Notes under the pieces: model-generated | Seen by the model: only the letters and a program-made list of their open reading frames with translations | Database searches by the model: none | What the model was told of the DNA's origin: nothing | Program-made: the position numbers and the translations under genes | From: Cylindrotheca closterium | Lineage: Eukaryota > Bacillariophyta > Bacillariophyceae > Bacillariales > Bacillariaceae | Length of the DNA stretch: 64,000 nucleotides | Reading direction: 5' to 3' | NCBI GenBank assembly: GCA_933822405.4 | Contig: CAKOGP040000224.1 | Location: 1,023 to 65,022 of the forward strand | In this document: positions 10,014-18,394 of the stretch, one piece after another | Layout of the letters: the number at the start of each line of letters is the position of its first letter | Position numbering within the stretch: position 1 is the stretch's first letter

Positions 10014-10583
10014 CTTGTTGTTTTGTGTTGGTTGTCACGAGAAGGATTGGAAAAAAAGTGAAAGAGATGTTTTTCGTTCTTTCCGGCTTCGTTTTTCTTT
10101 GTGAAGTTTCCGTTTTGGTTCGTGTTTGGATGATTTGTATGAATTTGATTAGGCACTATCGTCTGTTCAAAAAACAAAATTAATAGCACCGCTACTTTGC
10201 CGTTATCCGTCGTGTGGTTTTCGGCGGTCATCTTGATTTCGTGTTCTTTCGGTGTTAAATCTAAGGGTCACTCACGACTGCTTGATATCACCGCATCGCC
10301 CACCCCAGTGAGCATTGACTTCTTCGATTCATTTTCGAACCTACCCACGATTGTTGGCGATTGACCAGAACCGAATTTGCTAAAACACAACGCTTGTTGC
10401 TTCAGTTTGAAAATCCATGATTAAAGCTAAATATATACATAGCAACCTTTGATGCAAACGGGATAGGAACCTTCGGAAACAGGATCGCTACAATATGCTT
10501 GTACCAGGGTACTCTCTGCACCCTCATCAACTTCCGTTCGCGCCCTTATTGCTCTCTCTCTCGCTCTCTCTCTCTGGAGGCGC
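10014..10583. other. Intergenic region with a CT microsatellite
   Basis: 570 bp between two minus-strand genes. It holds the promoter of the small soluble protein and the 3' end of the kinase gene. A CT-rich microsatellite is at about 10550-10577, just downstream of the kinase stop. Nothing else is recognised. Confidence 0.55.
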
Positions 10584-12275
10584 TTAGCTGCTTCCACCAC
10601 AGGTCTTGCCCCCACAACCATTTGATTTTTCTTCTTCTTTGGATTTCATGGGTGAACAGCACGCATTTTGATTGGCTTGACGATGCCGTTCACGGAAAAG
10701 ATTCAAAAACTCATCATATGTAATGGTCCCATCCCCATCTATGTCAACTTCCTCCATTAGTTCGTTGACAAGGTTATCACAATCGCTTGCCGTGCACTTT
10801 TCTCCAAGCACGGTGCATAGATTTTCCTTGGAAATGTGTCCAGTATTGTCTTCGTCCAACTTATCAAAGGCTGCTCGTATCCTTTCATCTTCAATCTTTC
10901 CCAGAGTTTCCAAAGTGGCAGCAATGAATTCTGTATAGTTAATGACACCCGTCCCATTCACATCCAGATTCTTGAATATTTTCTTGATGTCCGCATCCTT
11001 GTACTTGCACTGATTCAGCGAGGTTCGGAATTCCCAATAGTTTATAGTCCCCTTGTGGTTGGCATCAAACTGATCGAATACATGTCGTAATTTTTCAATG
11101 TCGTTGGTGGAACTATTGTACGCAATGACTTGCATGGCAAGTTTTTTCATTTTCCCATCATTTGCATTTTGGATCAGAGCATTCGTCACACTGTTCAAGA
11201 CTTTTTGCTCTGGAGGACCTTCGTCGGAAGGAAATGCCTTGGTCAACCATTTGGATCGAAGGGCTTGACCCGCGTCCCATCGCTTGTCTTCGTCATAGGC
11301 CATAAGATGCCGTACAAAGGCCTTGGCTTCACTCGAGATATGTTTCCATTCCTCTCCTTCAAAGTCCTTGTTCCAATCATTCTTCAAAATCTTGCTGGTA
11401 ATTTCCTTGTTGGCACTCCCTTCAAATGGCCACTTGTTGGAAAGTAGTATAAAGGCCACCACACCACAAGCCCAAAGATCCGCTTTGGAAGTGTATTGCT
11501 TGCGAATCACTTGAGGTGACATACAGTAGGCCGTTCCCACAAGTTCCGAGAGATGAGTCATCTTGGACTTGTTGTTACTACTACTGCTACTAATACAATA
11601 CGACTGACTCAACCCAAAGTCAATCAACTTGGCCTTGGCATCTGGCTTGTCCGATTCCAGCATGATATTCTCCATCTTGATATCGCGGTGAACGATATTC
11701 TTCTTGTGAATATAGGCTACCGCGGACAAGAGCTTGGTCATGATTTTGGCCACTTGCGCTTCTGTATAAGGCACCCGACCATACAAGTCACCACCATAGC
11801 AGTATTCCATGATCAAGTAAATTGCACGTTTGGATTCAAACATTTCGTAGACTTTGACAATGTTGGGATGATCCAAGGTTCTCAAAATGGCCACTTCGTT
11901 CCGGAGCTCTTCCAAAAAGGTACCATCGACTTGATCTTTGGAAATTTCCTTGAGCGCTAGCAATGATTGCTGGTCCTCATCATTATCGTCTTCATCTTCT
12001 TGAAAGGATGATGAGCGTTTTCGCCGGACGGCAAAGATTTTGCAGGTACTTCCTTCTCCAATCACTTTGACTTTTTCATAATAGTCAAAGACGTTTCGAG
12101 TAGTATCACCAGTATGGTCAGTCACGGATAATTTGGAATGAAGAGTTTCAGTTGACTTTGTAGTGTTCGTTGTTGTGGTGGTGATCTTATTGTTGGGCTT
12201 TGATGATTCAATTGCTTTTGCTTCTTCTTTACGGTCTCCTTTCTTGGTGACCTTGGAAGAGGACGTGTTTCCCAT
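10584..12275 (-). CDS. Calcium-dependent protein kinase (CDPK) with four EF-hands
   Basis: Ser/Thr kinase of 563 residues that should couple calcium to phosphorylation. It starts MGNTSSSK, a good N-myristoylation signal, so membrane attachment is likely. The kinase domain covers about 64-337: glycine loop GEGSTC at 73-78, Lys109, HRDIK at 196-200 with Asp198, and DFG at 219-221. The C-terminal third has four EF-hand-like loops. The fourth, DIDGDGTITYDE, is canonical. The first has Lys at position 5 and the third ends in Asn instead of Glu, so these two may bind calcium weakly. The usual APE motif reads SPQ (253-255). A highly acidic insert at 91-102 lies before the catalytic lysine. The tail is Cys/Gly-rich (CGGKTCGGSS) and may be lipidated. 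No introns are seen. Confidence 0.95.
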   Translation of the reverse strand: MGNTSSSKVTKKGDRKEEAKAIESSKPNNKITTTTTNTTKSTETLHSKLSVTDHTGDTTRNVFDYYEKVKVIGEGSTCKIFAVRRKRSSSFQEDEDDNDEDQQSLLALKEISKDQVDGTFLEELRNEVAILRTLDHPNIVKVYEMFESKRAIYLIMEYCYGGDLYGRVPYTEAQVAKIMTKLLSAVAYIHKKNIVHRDIKMENIMLESDKPDAKAKLIDFGLSQSYCISSSSSNNKSKMTHLSELVGTAYCMSPQVIRKQYTSKADLWACGVVAFILLSNKWPFEGSANKEITSKILKNDWNKDFEGEEWKHISSEAKAFVRHLMAYDEDKRWDAGQALRSKWLTKAFPSDEGPPEQKVLNSVTNALIQNANDGKMKKLAMQVIAYNSSTNDIEKLRHVFDQFDANHKGTINYWEFRTSLNQCKYKDADIKKIFKNLDVNGTGVINYTEFIAATLETLGKIEDERIRAAFDKLDEDNTGHISKENLCTVLGEKCTASDCDNLVNELMEEVDIDGDGTITYDEFLNLFRERHRQANQNACCSPMKSKEEEKSNGCGGKTCGGSS

Positions 12276-12626
12276 GGTTCAACTAAGAAGCAGCTAGATT
12301 TGTGTTAACGAGGATTCAAAAATATTCCTTCTCCAAGCCTGTTGTCACACCTCATTATCGTCGTTTTATGCGCTGCGTTTTCCTAATGCATTGAGATTCG
12401 ACGAGATTCATTCTTCATTCAGAAATTTCAAATCTAGTCAAACCAGTCAGTGATATTTTAAAATAGTCTGTCCACCAGCCCGACTCAAACATCATCGCAA
12501 AACATGATGATTCCCATCTCGTCCAACCAACAAGAATCTTGTCAAATAATATTAGAAACCTTGGGGTCCACAACGAACTACCGTACCTACGACGCTCTCG
12601 AGTATCAGCACCAACATCATTTCAAT

Positions 12627-12684
<58 letters not shown>

Positions 12685-12686
12685 CT
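12276..12686. promoter_or_regulatory. Divergent promoter region of kinase and lysine-rich protein genes
   Basis: This 411-bp space lies between two divergent genes and must contain both promoters. Its right end is the CAT microsatellite listed separately. No specific factor site is recognised. Confidence 0.4.
12628..12684. repeat. (CAT/ATC)n trinucleotide microsatellite
   Basis: About 19 uninterrupted triplets lie immediately before the ATG at 12687. Read in the downstream frame they would encode a run of isoleucines, which is unlikely as real protein. They are more simply a 5' untranslated microsatellite. Confidence 0.95.
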
Positions 12687-13472
12687 ATGGCACGGTCCGA
12701 AGAAGCACTCAAACGCAGGGCGGAGAAACGCGAACGGTCCGTCCAAGAGCAAAAGCAGGCAGAATTTGAAGAAATGAAGAAAAAACAACGACTCCTCGAA
12801 CAGGAAAAGGTCATGTTTACTATTAAACACCAACGTCCTTTTGCTCCCCGTTCATATGATCGTGATGCGAGGCCACCCCCCAAGAAACAACGGCACGATC
12901 CTGAAACCAGCAAGGCTTTGGTTTGGGCAGAACAAGCCAAGGAAGACAAGCTAGTGCAAAACCAAGCATTGCGAAAAAAATATCAGGAGACTGGTGGAGA
13001 AGGAATGGACCCAGAGGAATTGGAACGAGCCAAACTGTTGATTGCTCGGGACGAACGCAAAAAGCAAAAGAAGGCAATGAAGAAAGAAAGGAAATCTCTA
13101 GAGATGCAAGTTGAAGAACGAGAATCAAAAGAAGAAGAAGGCGACGAGACAAAGGAGGAAGGCAAGGACCAAGAAACGTCCTCTAGTGAAGACGGCAAAA
13201 AGTCTAGTCAAGATGAATCTTCCACGAAAGAAAAGAAGGGCAGTATCGACAATGATGTCAAGGAGAAGAAGGTGCCCTGTAAGGAAGACCACGACGCAAA
13301 GTCCAAACAAAATGCCAAGTCGAAGCGTGACAGAAATAAGGCCCTCCGAGCCAGGTTCCAAGAAACCGCTGGCAAAGGAATGAGCAAAGAGGATATTCGT
13401 AGGGCGAAGCAATTGTTGGAAAGAGATGAACGAAAAAAGCAAAAGCGAGCTTCAGCACTTGAAAAACAGTAG
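12687..13472 (+). CDS. Lysine/glutamate-rich coiled-coil protein with a duplicated 37-residue motif
   Basis: Charged, probably nuclear or nucleolar protein of 261 residues; I do not recognise a named family. I chose ATG 12687 (MARSEEALKRRAEK). The in-frame ATG at 12504 would add about 18 consecutive isoleucines from a microsatellite. A motif near 92-128 (ALRKKYQETGGEGM ... RDERKKQK) recurs near 217-253 (ALRARFQETAGKGM ... RDERKKQK), joined by an acidic Ser/Lys linker. Many KKxK clusters could act as nuclear localisation signals. The stop lies 94 bp from the convergent ferritin stop. Confidence 0.75.
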   Translation: MARSEEALKRRAEKRERSVQEQKQAEFEEMKKKQRLLEQEKVMFTIKHQRPFAPRSYDRDARPPPKKQRHDPETSKALVWAEQAKEDKLVQNQALRKKYQETGGEGMDPEELERAKLLIARDERKKQKKAMKKERKSLEMQVEERESKEEEGDETKEEGKDQETSSSEDGKKSSQDESSTKEKKGSIDNDVKEKKVPCKEDHDAKSKQNAKSKRDRNKALRARFQETAGKGMSKEDIRRAKQLLERDERKKQKRASALEKQ

Positions 13473-13566
13473 ACTCAAAAAATGGGTTCGGGATGATGAT
13501 GAATTGGTCAACAAAAACAAAAATGTACAACTCTTCATCATTAATTTTCACATAGTAATAGTGAGC

Positions 13567-14271
13567 TTAGTGCTCTTCCTCCTCCTCACCAAGATCGTAA
13601 TCGAGCTGTGCCATCAACTCAGGAGTAGCATATCGAACCTTGTTCAAGATTCCTGAAACCTTGTCTTCTGCCTCGAGTTGTTCAGCGTGGAAGGGGTCAA
13701 GGAATGCCATGGCAGCATAATCTCCGCATCCATTGGCAGCATGCGCCAATCGCATCAGATTCTGTGTGTTGGTTTGTTCCGCATCCATAATGCTCTCCCA
13801 AACTTCGATAGGAGCTGTCCAGTCATTTCGAGGAGCATCCAATGCCTCCAAGACAACAGGGAATCCCTTCTTCATGGCAAATTCCAAAATGGCAAAACCG
13901 TGGCCACGTTCTTCATCGGACTCTTCCAACATCCATGCGGCCATGCCAGGGTATCCACGGTTACGGAACCAAATGGAAGCACTCAAGTACAATTGGGAAG
14001 CAGACAATTCCACGGAAACTTGGGCACTCCAAAGGTTCAAGAGTTCTTGAGATGGAGTTGATGAAGATGCCATGGGAGCATTGAAGGAGCCGTTGCTAAC
14101 AGGAGACGCAGTGTTGGTCATAGTCTCGGTAGGAGCTGGGAAGAAGCTGCCGGATGACGACGATGTGCTGGCCATCATTCCCCCGTTCAACTGAGTAAGA
14201 TAGTTGGATTGAAGACCGAAGGCAGTGGGAGCGACAACGAGGAGAAGAGCGGCAGATAGACTGAATTTCAT
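13567..14271 (-). CDS. Ferritin with an N-terminal secretory/plastid-type leader
   Basis: Iron-storage ferritin of 234 residues. I chose the ATG at 14271 because it gives a clean signal sequence (MKFSLSAALLLVVAPTAFG); the frame stays open to an upstream ATG at 14520, but that would bury the leader. The junction APTA/FGLQ resembles the ASA/FAP motif of diatom plastid-targeted proteins, so a plastid location is likely but inferred. The ferritin domain covers about 72-222. Candidate ferroxidase ligands are Glu88, Glu121 with His124 in the pattern E-R-x-H, Glu165 and the Glu197-Gln198 pair. The tail is acidic (GEEEEEH). Diatom ferritins are known to store iron between bloom-limiting pulses. Confidence 0.93.
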   Translation of the reverse strand: MKFSLSAALLLVVAPTAFGLQSNYLTQLNGGMMASTSSSSGSFFPAPTETMTNTASPVSNGSFNAPMASSSTPSQELLNLWSAQVSVELSASQLYLSASIWFRNRGYPGMAAWMLEESDEERGHGFAILEFAMKKGFPVVLEALDAPRNDWTAPIEVWESIMDAEQTNTQNLMRLAHAANGCGDYAAMAFLDPFHAEQLEAEDKVSGILNKVRYATPELMAQLDYDLGEEEEEH

Positions 14272-15174
14272 GGTGGCTGGTGTTGAAAATCTGTTTGAGA
14301 AAAGGGTATGTTGCTTTTTATGCCTGAAGGATATCGTTGGGTAGGTACCGGTACAGTATTCCTCCAAAAAGAAAGAAGAAAATCGAATGATCATCGCATC
14401 TTCGATGGGATGACGTATGTCGCTACGAGGGAATGAATGAATCAATTTGGACTCGTGACTTAGCTTAGGGGAGTTTCCATTCCTTGGGGGTACATTCGGG
14501 GTGCCAGCTGGAGGGTCCATTCTGGGACCATCTGTGTCCGTATCCCATCGTACGTACGTATTCCGTCCTTTTGGTCGTTCTTCGATTATTGGGGATGGCT
14601 CAAAAGTAGGTTTTTATGGGGGACGGACAAACAAGTACTTACTAAGTCTAAAACAGATGAAAACGGAACTTCAGAATCTACCATTTCGAGTTCTCAAAAT
14701 CCCCCAAAGTGACTGTTGATATACAAGGAACCAAGTCAGATTCCTGTGAGTAGGATTCCGCTGTTCGTACTGGAAATCCCGTACTATTACTTGTACGTAC
14801 CTTTTACCACGAAAATCTGTAGGGCCAAAAGTATGATGACTAAAATCTGTAGGGCCGGAAGTATGATCGATTTCCAAGTCTCATAAACGCTACAGCACTT
14901 CGAAGTCAGCAGAATATTTTGTGCTGAGTCGCAGCTCTAGATATTTGGAATGGATACACGCAGGGCACAGACAGAATGCAGGCTGATGGACCGATTCAAC
15001 GTTGAGTTCGAGTGGTAGTGATGCAAATGCTGTTACTGTACCTGTCAGAATGAAATTTCGCAGATGTTTCGTTGGGAAGTTATAGTCCATATACAGTTCC
15101 CCACTATCAACAATCAGCCTCTTGGAATATATGTTGTTGATCTGAGACGCTTGGTGTTGCTAGCTTTTTTCACG
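14272..15174. other. Intergenic region with repeat motifs
   Basis: It begins with the ferritin promoter, including a GGTACCGGTAC palindrome near 14343. Further right are inverted-repeat arm A (14591-14637) and two tandem copies of a word like CTGTAGGGCCAAAAGTATGAT at about 14819-14870. A related word is at about 16733-16752. No gene is supported. Confidence 0.6.
14591..14637 (+). repeat. Inverted-repeat arm A, paired with 16927-16970
   Basis: The sequence GGGGATGGCTCAAAAGT followed by GGGGGACGGAC is repeated as reverse complement at 16927-16970 with a few mismatches. ATT borders both outer ends, possibly a 3-bp target duplication. The internal motifs do not mirror each other, so a simple transposon is not proven. 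Confidence 0.75.
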
Positions 15175-15468
15175 ATGGCCTCTCATGAAGATGACAAAGA
15201 CGAGATGTCTGGACCCACCTGCAAAAGAATCCAAGACTGGCACGAACAGCGAAAAGAGGAGCACCATGCGAGAGAGTTTGCATTTCAGCATTGCGTTGCA
15301 GGCTTGACACTGTTTGCATCTTTTCCAGATCCAAAGCCACTTCCCTTGAAGGCGTTTATGATGGAATATTTGGGGACAGCACCACAAATGAGTAGCCTGA
15401 GCTTTACCTTTGCTTTGGAGATGCTCCATAAGGATTTCAAGAAGTACATGTATCCGCACGGCCATTAA
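15175..15468 (+). CDS. Small hypothetical protein (97 residues)
   Basis: Short ORF from ATG 15175 (MASHEDDKDEMSG). It is open further upstream, but the sequence from this ATG has a normal soluble composition. I see an acidic start, a Lys/Glu/His stretch at 20-32 and hydrophobic helices at about 40-50 and 74-86. No family is recognised. It lies in a repeat-rich, gene-poor stretch between two inverted-repeat arms and could be a gene fragment or chance ORF. Confidence 0.35.
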   Translation: MASHEDDKDEMSGPTCKRIQDWHEQRKEEHHAREFAFQHCVAGLTLFASFPDPKPLPLKAFMMEYLGTAPQMSSLSFTFALEMLHKDFKKYMYPHGH

Positions 15469-15731
15469 GTCTGCAAAGACACCGAGCTGTATATATTTCT
15501 GACTTCAGTCACGACGAACTATAGTTTTGACTAATAGATCTAGTATTTTAATTATTTTTCTTTTGAATACATATTCAGCACTAGAATTTGGCAAGAAGAA
15601 CTAGCGATAATATAGCAGAAAGCCAATCTAGTACAAGCCATCCCAGTCTTCTTCGTCGATTGTGATAGCAATTATCAAGATAGCTACACCTTGGAAAAAT
15701 TCATTCTGTGAGACAACACCGCTTCAAACAC

Positions 15732-16125
15732 ACGTTTCAAACATCGTATTCCCCGCTTCAAACATGGTATTCCACGCTTCAAACATGACAGTCTCACGTT
15801 TCAAACATGGTATTCCCCGCTTGAAACATGGTATTCCCCGCTTGAAACATGGTATTCCCCGCTTGAAACATGACAATCTCACGTTTCAAACATGGTATTC
15901 CCCGCTTGAAACATGGTATTCCCCGCTTGAAACATGGTATTCCCCGCTTGAAACATGACAGTCTCACGTTTCAAACATGGTATTCCCCGCTTGAAACATG
16001 GTATTCCCCGCTTGAAACATGGTATTCCCCGCTTGAAACAGGATAATCCCGTCAAACATGACACTCCTTTTTTTCAAACATGATATTCCCTTTTTTCAAA
16101 AACATGATATTCCCGTTTATCTCCC
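15732..16125. repeat. Nested satellite: 21-bp units in 85-bp higher-order blocks
   Basis: Units of the form CATGGTATTCCCCGCTTGAAA occur in runs of three. Each run ends in a variant unit containing CATGACAGTCTCACGTTTCAAA. The variant starts (ACGTTTCAAA) fall at 15732, 15796, 15881 and 15966, giving blocks of 64, 85 and 85 bp. The last block decays from about 16040 into units with T-runs. Core units are almost identical, which suggests recent amplification. Confidence 0.95.
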
Positions 16126-16926
16126 TGATATCAAATAAGACATCCTCCAAGACGAAAACATCGACAACAACATCAAGCGTCTCAAATCAACAAAATCAAC
16201 AAAAATCAACAAAAACCAAAATACACTAAACTAGAGCTCTATTTAATAACGAATACTTATCTGTTCTAGGAGTAGCTTCGCTTATAATCTTGGTCTGCAT
16301 ATCCTCACAACTGCTGGTGCAACTTCGTGGCGAAAAGATGAGCGATTGGCACCACTCCTCCTTTTGCTATGAATGAATCCAACGAGACGATTTTTGTTGG
16401 CAGCGTTGAATAGAGGGCATTATGTTGATTCCTATGCAATTCATGTGGCATCCCAAGGCTGATTGTTGACAGTAGGGAACTGCATTTCCCTTGAAACGCA
16501 TGGTGATTCTTCCAGAACCGCTTTACTCTGTAGATCATTTGCACGGTCGGAGAAGGAATATGCTGCTCTGCTTCACCAATAATGAAAATATGGTAGTATC
16601 ACGCTAAGGGAGAAGGAAAAGCAGCGGCTCCGTCAGCAATCTATAATCCGCTTGAACATCAACCGTCTAAACATCATTTTGTTCTTGGTGTTTTCCAAAA
16701 AAAGTACGATTTTTCGGAGAAATGACTGAAGTCTGTTGGGCCTAAAGTATGATGGGTACGTAAATACCGTATCGTACTGGGTACGTCTGTTTCGGACCGT
16801 AAACGGAATCTTCCACTGACGAACCTAGAAAGGAAACTAGGGGAGGGAGGATCGTAAAAAATAATCTCGGATATACTTCCTCCCGTTTTTTGTAAGCTGG
16901 AGAATTCCTTTCTTATTTGGACGTCC
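16126..16926. other. Gene-poor region, nothing coding supported
   Basis: Contains A-rich simple sequence near 16190-16225 (CAAAATCAACAAAAATCAAC-like) and the single copy of the CTGTTGGGCCTAAAGTATGAT word at about 16733-16752. A 79-codon minus-strand frame at 16305-16544 has no ATG at its start and no recognisable content. Confidence 0.5.
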
Positions 16927-16970
16927 TTGTTCGTCCGTCCCCCAAACAAATCCACTTTTGAGCCATCCCC
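16927..16970 (-). repeat. Inverted-repeat arm B, paired with 14591-14637
   Basis: Reverse complement of arm A with a handful of substitutions: TTGTTCGTCCGTCCCCC at its left end and ACTTTTGAGCCATCCCC at its right end. The two arms bracket about 2.3 kb that includes the satellite and the small ORF. Confidence 0.75.
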
Positions 16971-17455
16971 ATTGTTCTCCATGTTGAACTACGAACGCTA
17001 ATGACGCACTCGCACTATCAATTCGTCCAGAAGCCCTCCTTTGAAGTCCGTCATGACATGGGGGAGAAGATACGAAGTCGAATCATCTCATCAATGTGAT
17101 GCTACCATGAAAGGTATTGCAACTTTGGTTGCTTAACCTAATTGCATTATTTAGCTGTAAATTATCCTCAGGATCTTAGTCCTCTTCTAATCGCTTTCGT
17201 TTTCCAGGAAAAGAATTCTCGAGTTGCCGTGGTGTTCGTTTTGATAGCACCATATTGAATAGTATTCTGCTTTTGCCCGTATTCATCCATTCGTGCCTGT
17301 TTTTGCTACCTCTCAGAATAGCAATCGAGGCACCATGGTCGTGCCAATATGTACAAGGGAAGGAAATTATGTAGTATGTGCAAGAGTGATGAGGACGATG
17401 ATGATGTCGCCATCACATGCTGTTGATGAAAGAATATATACTTCATGGAGACCTC
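16971..17455. other. Intergenic, nothing recognised
   Basis: About 485 bp downstream of the convergent minus-strand gene at 17456. I see only short GATGATGATG-like simple sequence near 17393-17407 and no supported gene. Confidence 0.45.
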
Positions 17456-17902
17456 CTAAGACGTCATGGAAGTGGCAATAAGGTCTTGCCTTGGCATGGT
17501 AAATTCCTTGATGAGTGCCAGGGGCTCTTCTGCTTCTTTCCAGAATTGGTTCGTTTGATCCAATGTTGTGGATGCTCCTGACAAATCAAACGAATAAACT
17601 GGTGTTTTTCTTGACATCTTGGACTCTTCCACGGCGGGCTTGTTGTCCGTAAGAAGAACAGTATCAGGTTGAGCCATAGCAGGCTCCATTTGATGCGCCC
17701 TGTCCAATTCTTCTTGTGTCAATCCATTGGCAACTTGCACGGAGGCATACTTCTCAGGCCAGTGATGATAGATGAACCGATGCGCACGGACTTCAATCTG
17801 ACAGGCCAGGTAGCAAGAGGCGACGGTGCTTGCTAGGGTAACTCCAGCTCCTTTGGAGGTAGTTACAAAGGCAGCTTTGGCAAGTTCTGATAGTGGTGAC
17901 AT
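17456..17902 (-). CDS. Hypothetical small protein (148 residues)
   Basis: Intronless ORF with the start context GTGACATGG on the plus strand, that is an ATG preceded by ACC on the coding strand. I do not recognise the family. Residues 10-34 are weakly hydrophobic (AFVTTSKGAGVTLASTVASCY) and could be a membrane segment or targeting helix. The rest is soluble, with AHRFIYHHWPEKY near 40-52 and a C-terminal FWKEAEEPLALI. Composition and start support a real gene. Location and function cannot be stated. Confidence 0.55.
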   Translation of the reverse strand: MSPLSELAKAAFVTTSKGAGVTLASTVASCYLACQIEVRAHRFIYHHWPEKYASVQVANGLTQEELDRAHQMEPAMAQPDTVLLTDNKPAVEESKMSRKTPVYSFDLSGASTTLDQTNQFWKEAEEPLALIKEFTMPRQDLIATSMTS

Positions 17903-18394
17903 GGTTCGTATTTTGGATTTTGTGCTGTTTGACGGGCGTCTGGATTTCGTGATCTCGTGATGTTTGTATTCTGGATTTCGCAGCTGGACAAGCTGTTTTC
18001 AATCTTTGATTGTTCTTCGCGACAGTTTCTTCTCCGATCGGAATAGAGGGTGGTAGAAAGTCATCGTTAGCACCTGCTTTCGAAGGATTTCCGGCGCAGG
18101 GGTGATTTCGTTCGGGTTAAGGACTAAATTCCGCCCATCCCCAGCCACATTTTGACAGGCGCGTCACATCAGTGATGTCAAAGATACGTTCGCATCATAC
18201 CTGGCTGTACGATAACAACTGCAACTAAAGTCAAGAGTGCTTTTGTACCGGTAGAATTGTGGCTCGAGCCAAGCATTCGACAAGACTACTGGAAGTCTAG
18301 ACTGAGGAGTCAGCCGCCATCGCCATATTGGTACCGTCGCCATGTTGATACAAGACTTGAGCATCTATTTTGGGGTTGAGATGAAGCAACAGAT
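17903..18394. other. Intergenic, nothing recognised
   Basis: This 492-bp stretch holds the promoter of the minus-strand small gene on its left. It also contains a GTACCGGTAG palindrome near 18246. I see no gene. Confidence 0.45.

Noticed and set aside
14272..14520. N-terminal extension of ferritin to an upstream ATG at 14520
   Set aside because: It would add 83 low-complexity residues in front of a clean signal peptide, which would then be buried.
15732..16125. CRISPR-like array, because GTTTCAA and TTGAAAC face each other in repeated units
   Set aside because: Units are contiguous with no unique spacers, the repeat is nested in 85-bp blocks, and the DNA is eukaryotic. It is a satellite.
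16305..16544. 79-codon minus-strand ORF with a plausible composition
   Set aside because: No ATG at the start, no recognisable content and repeat-rich surroundings.
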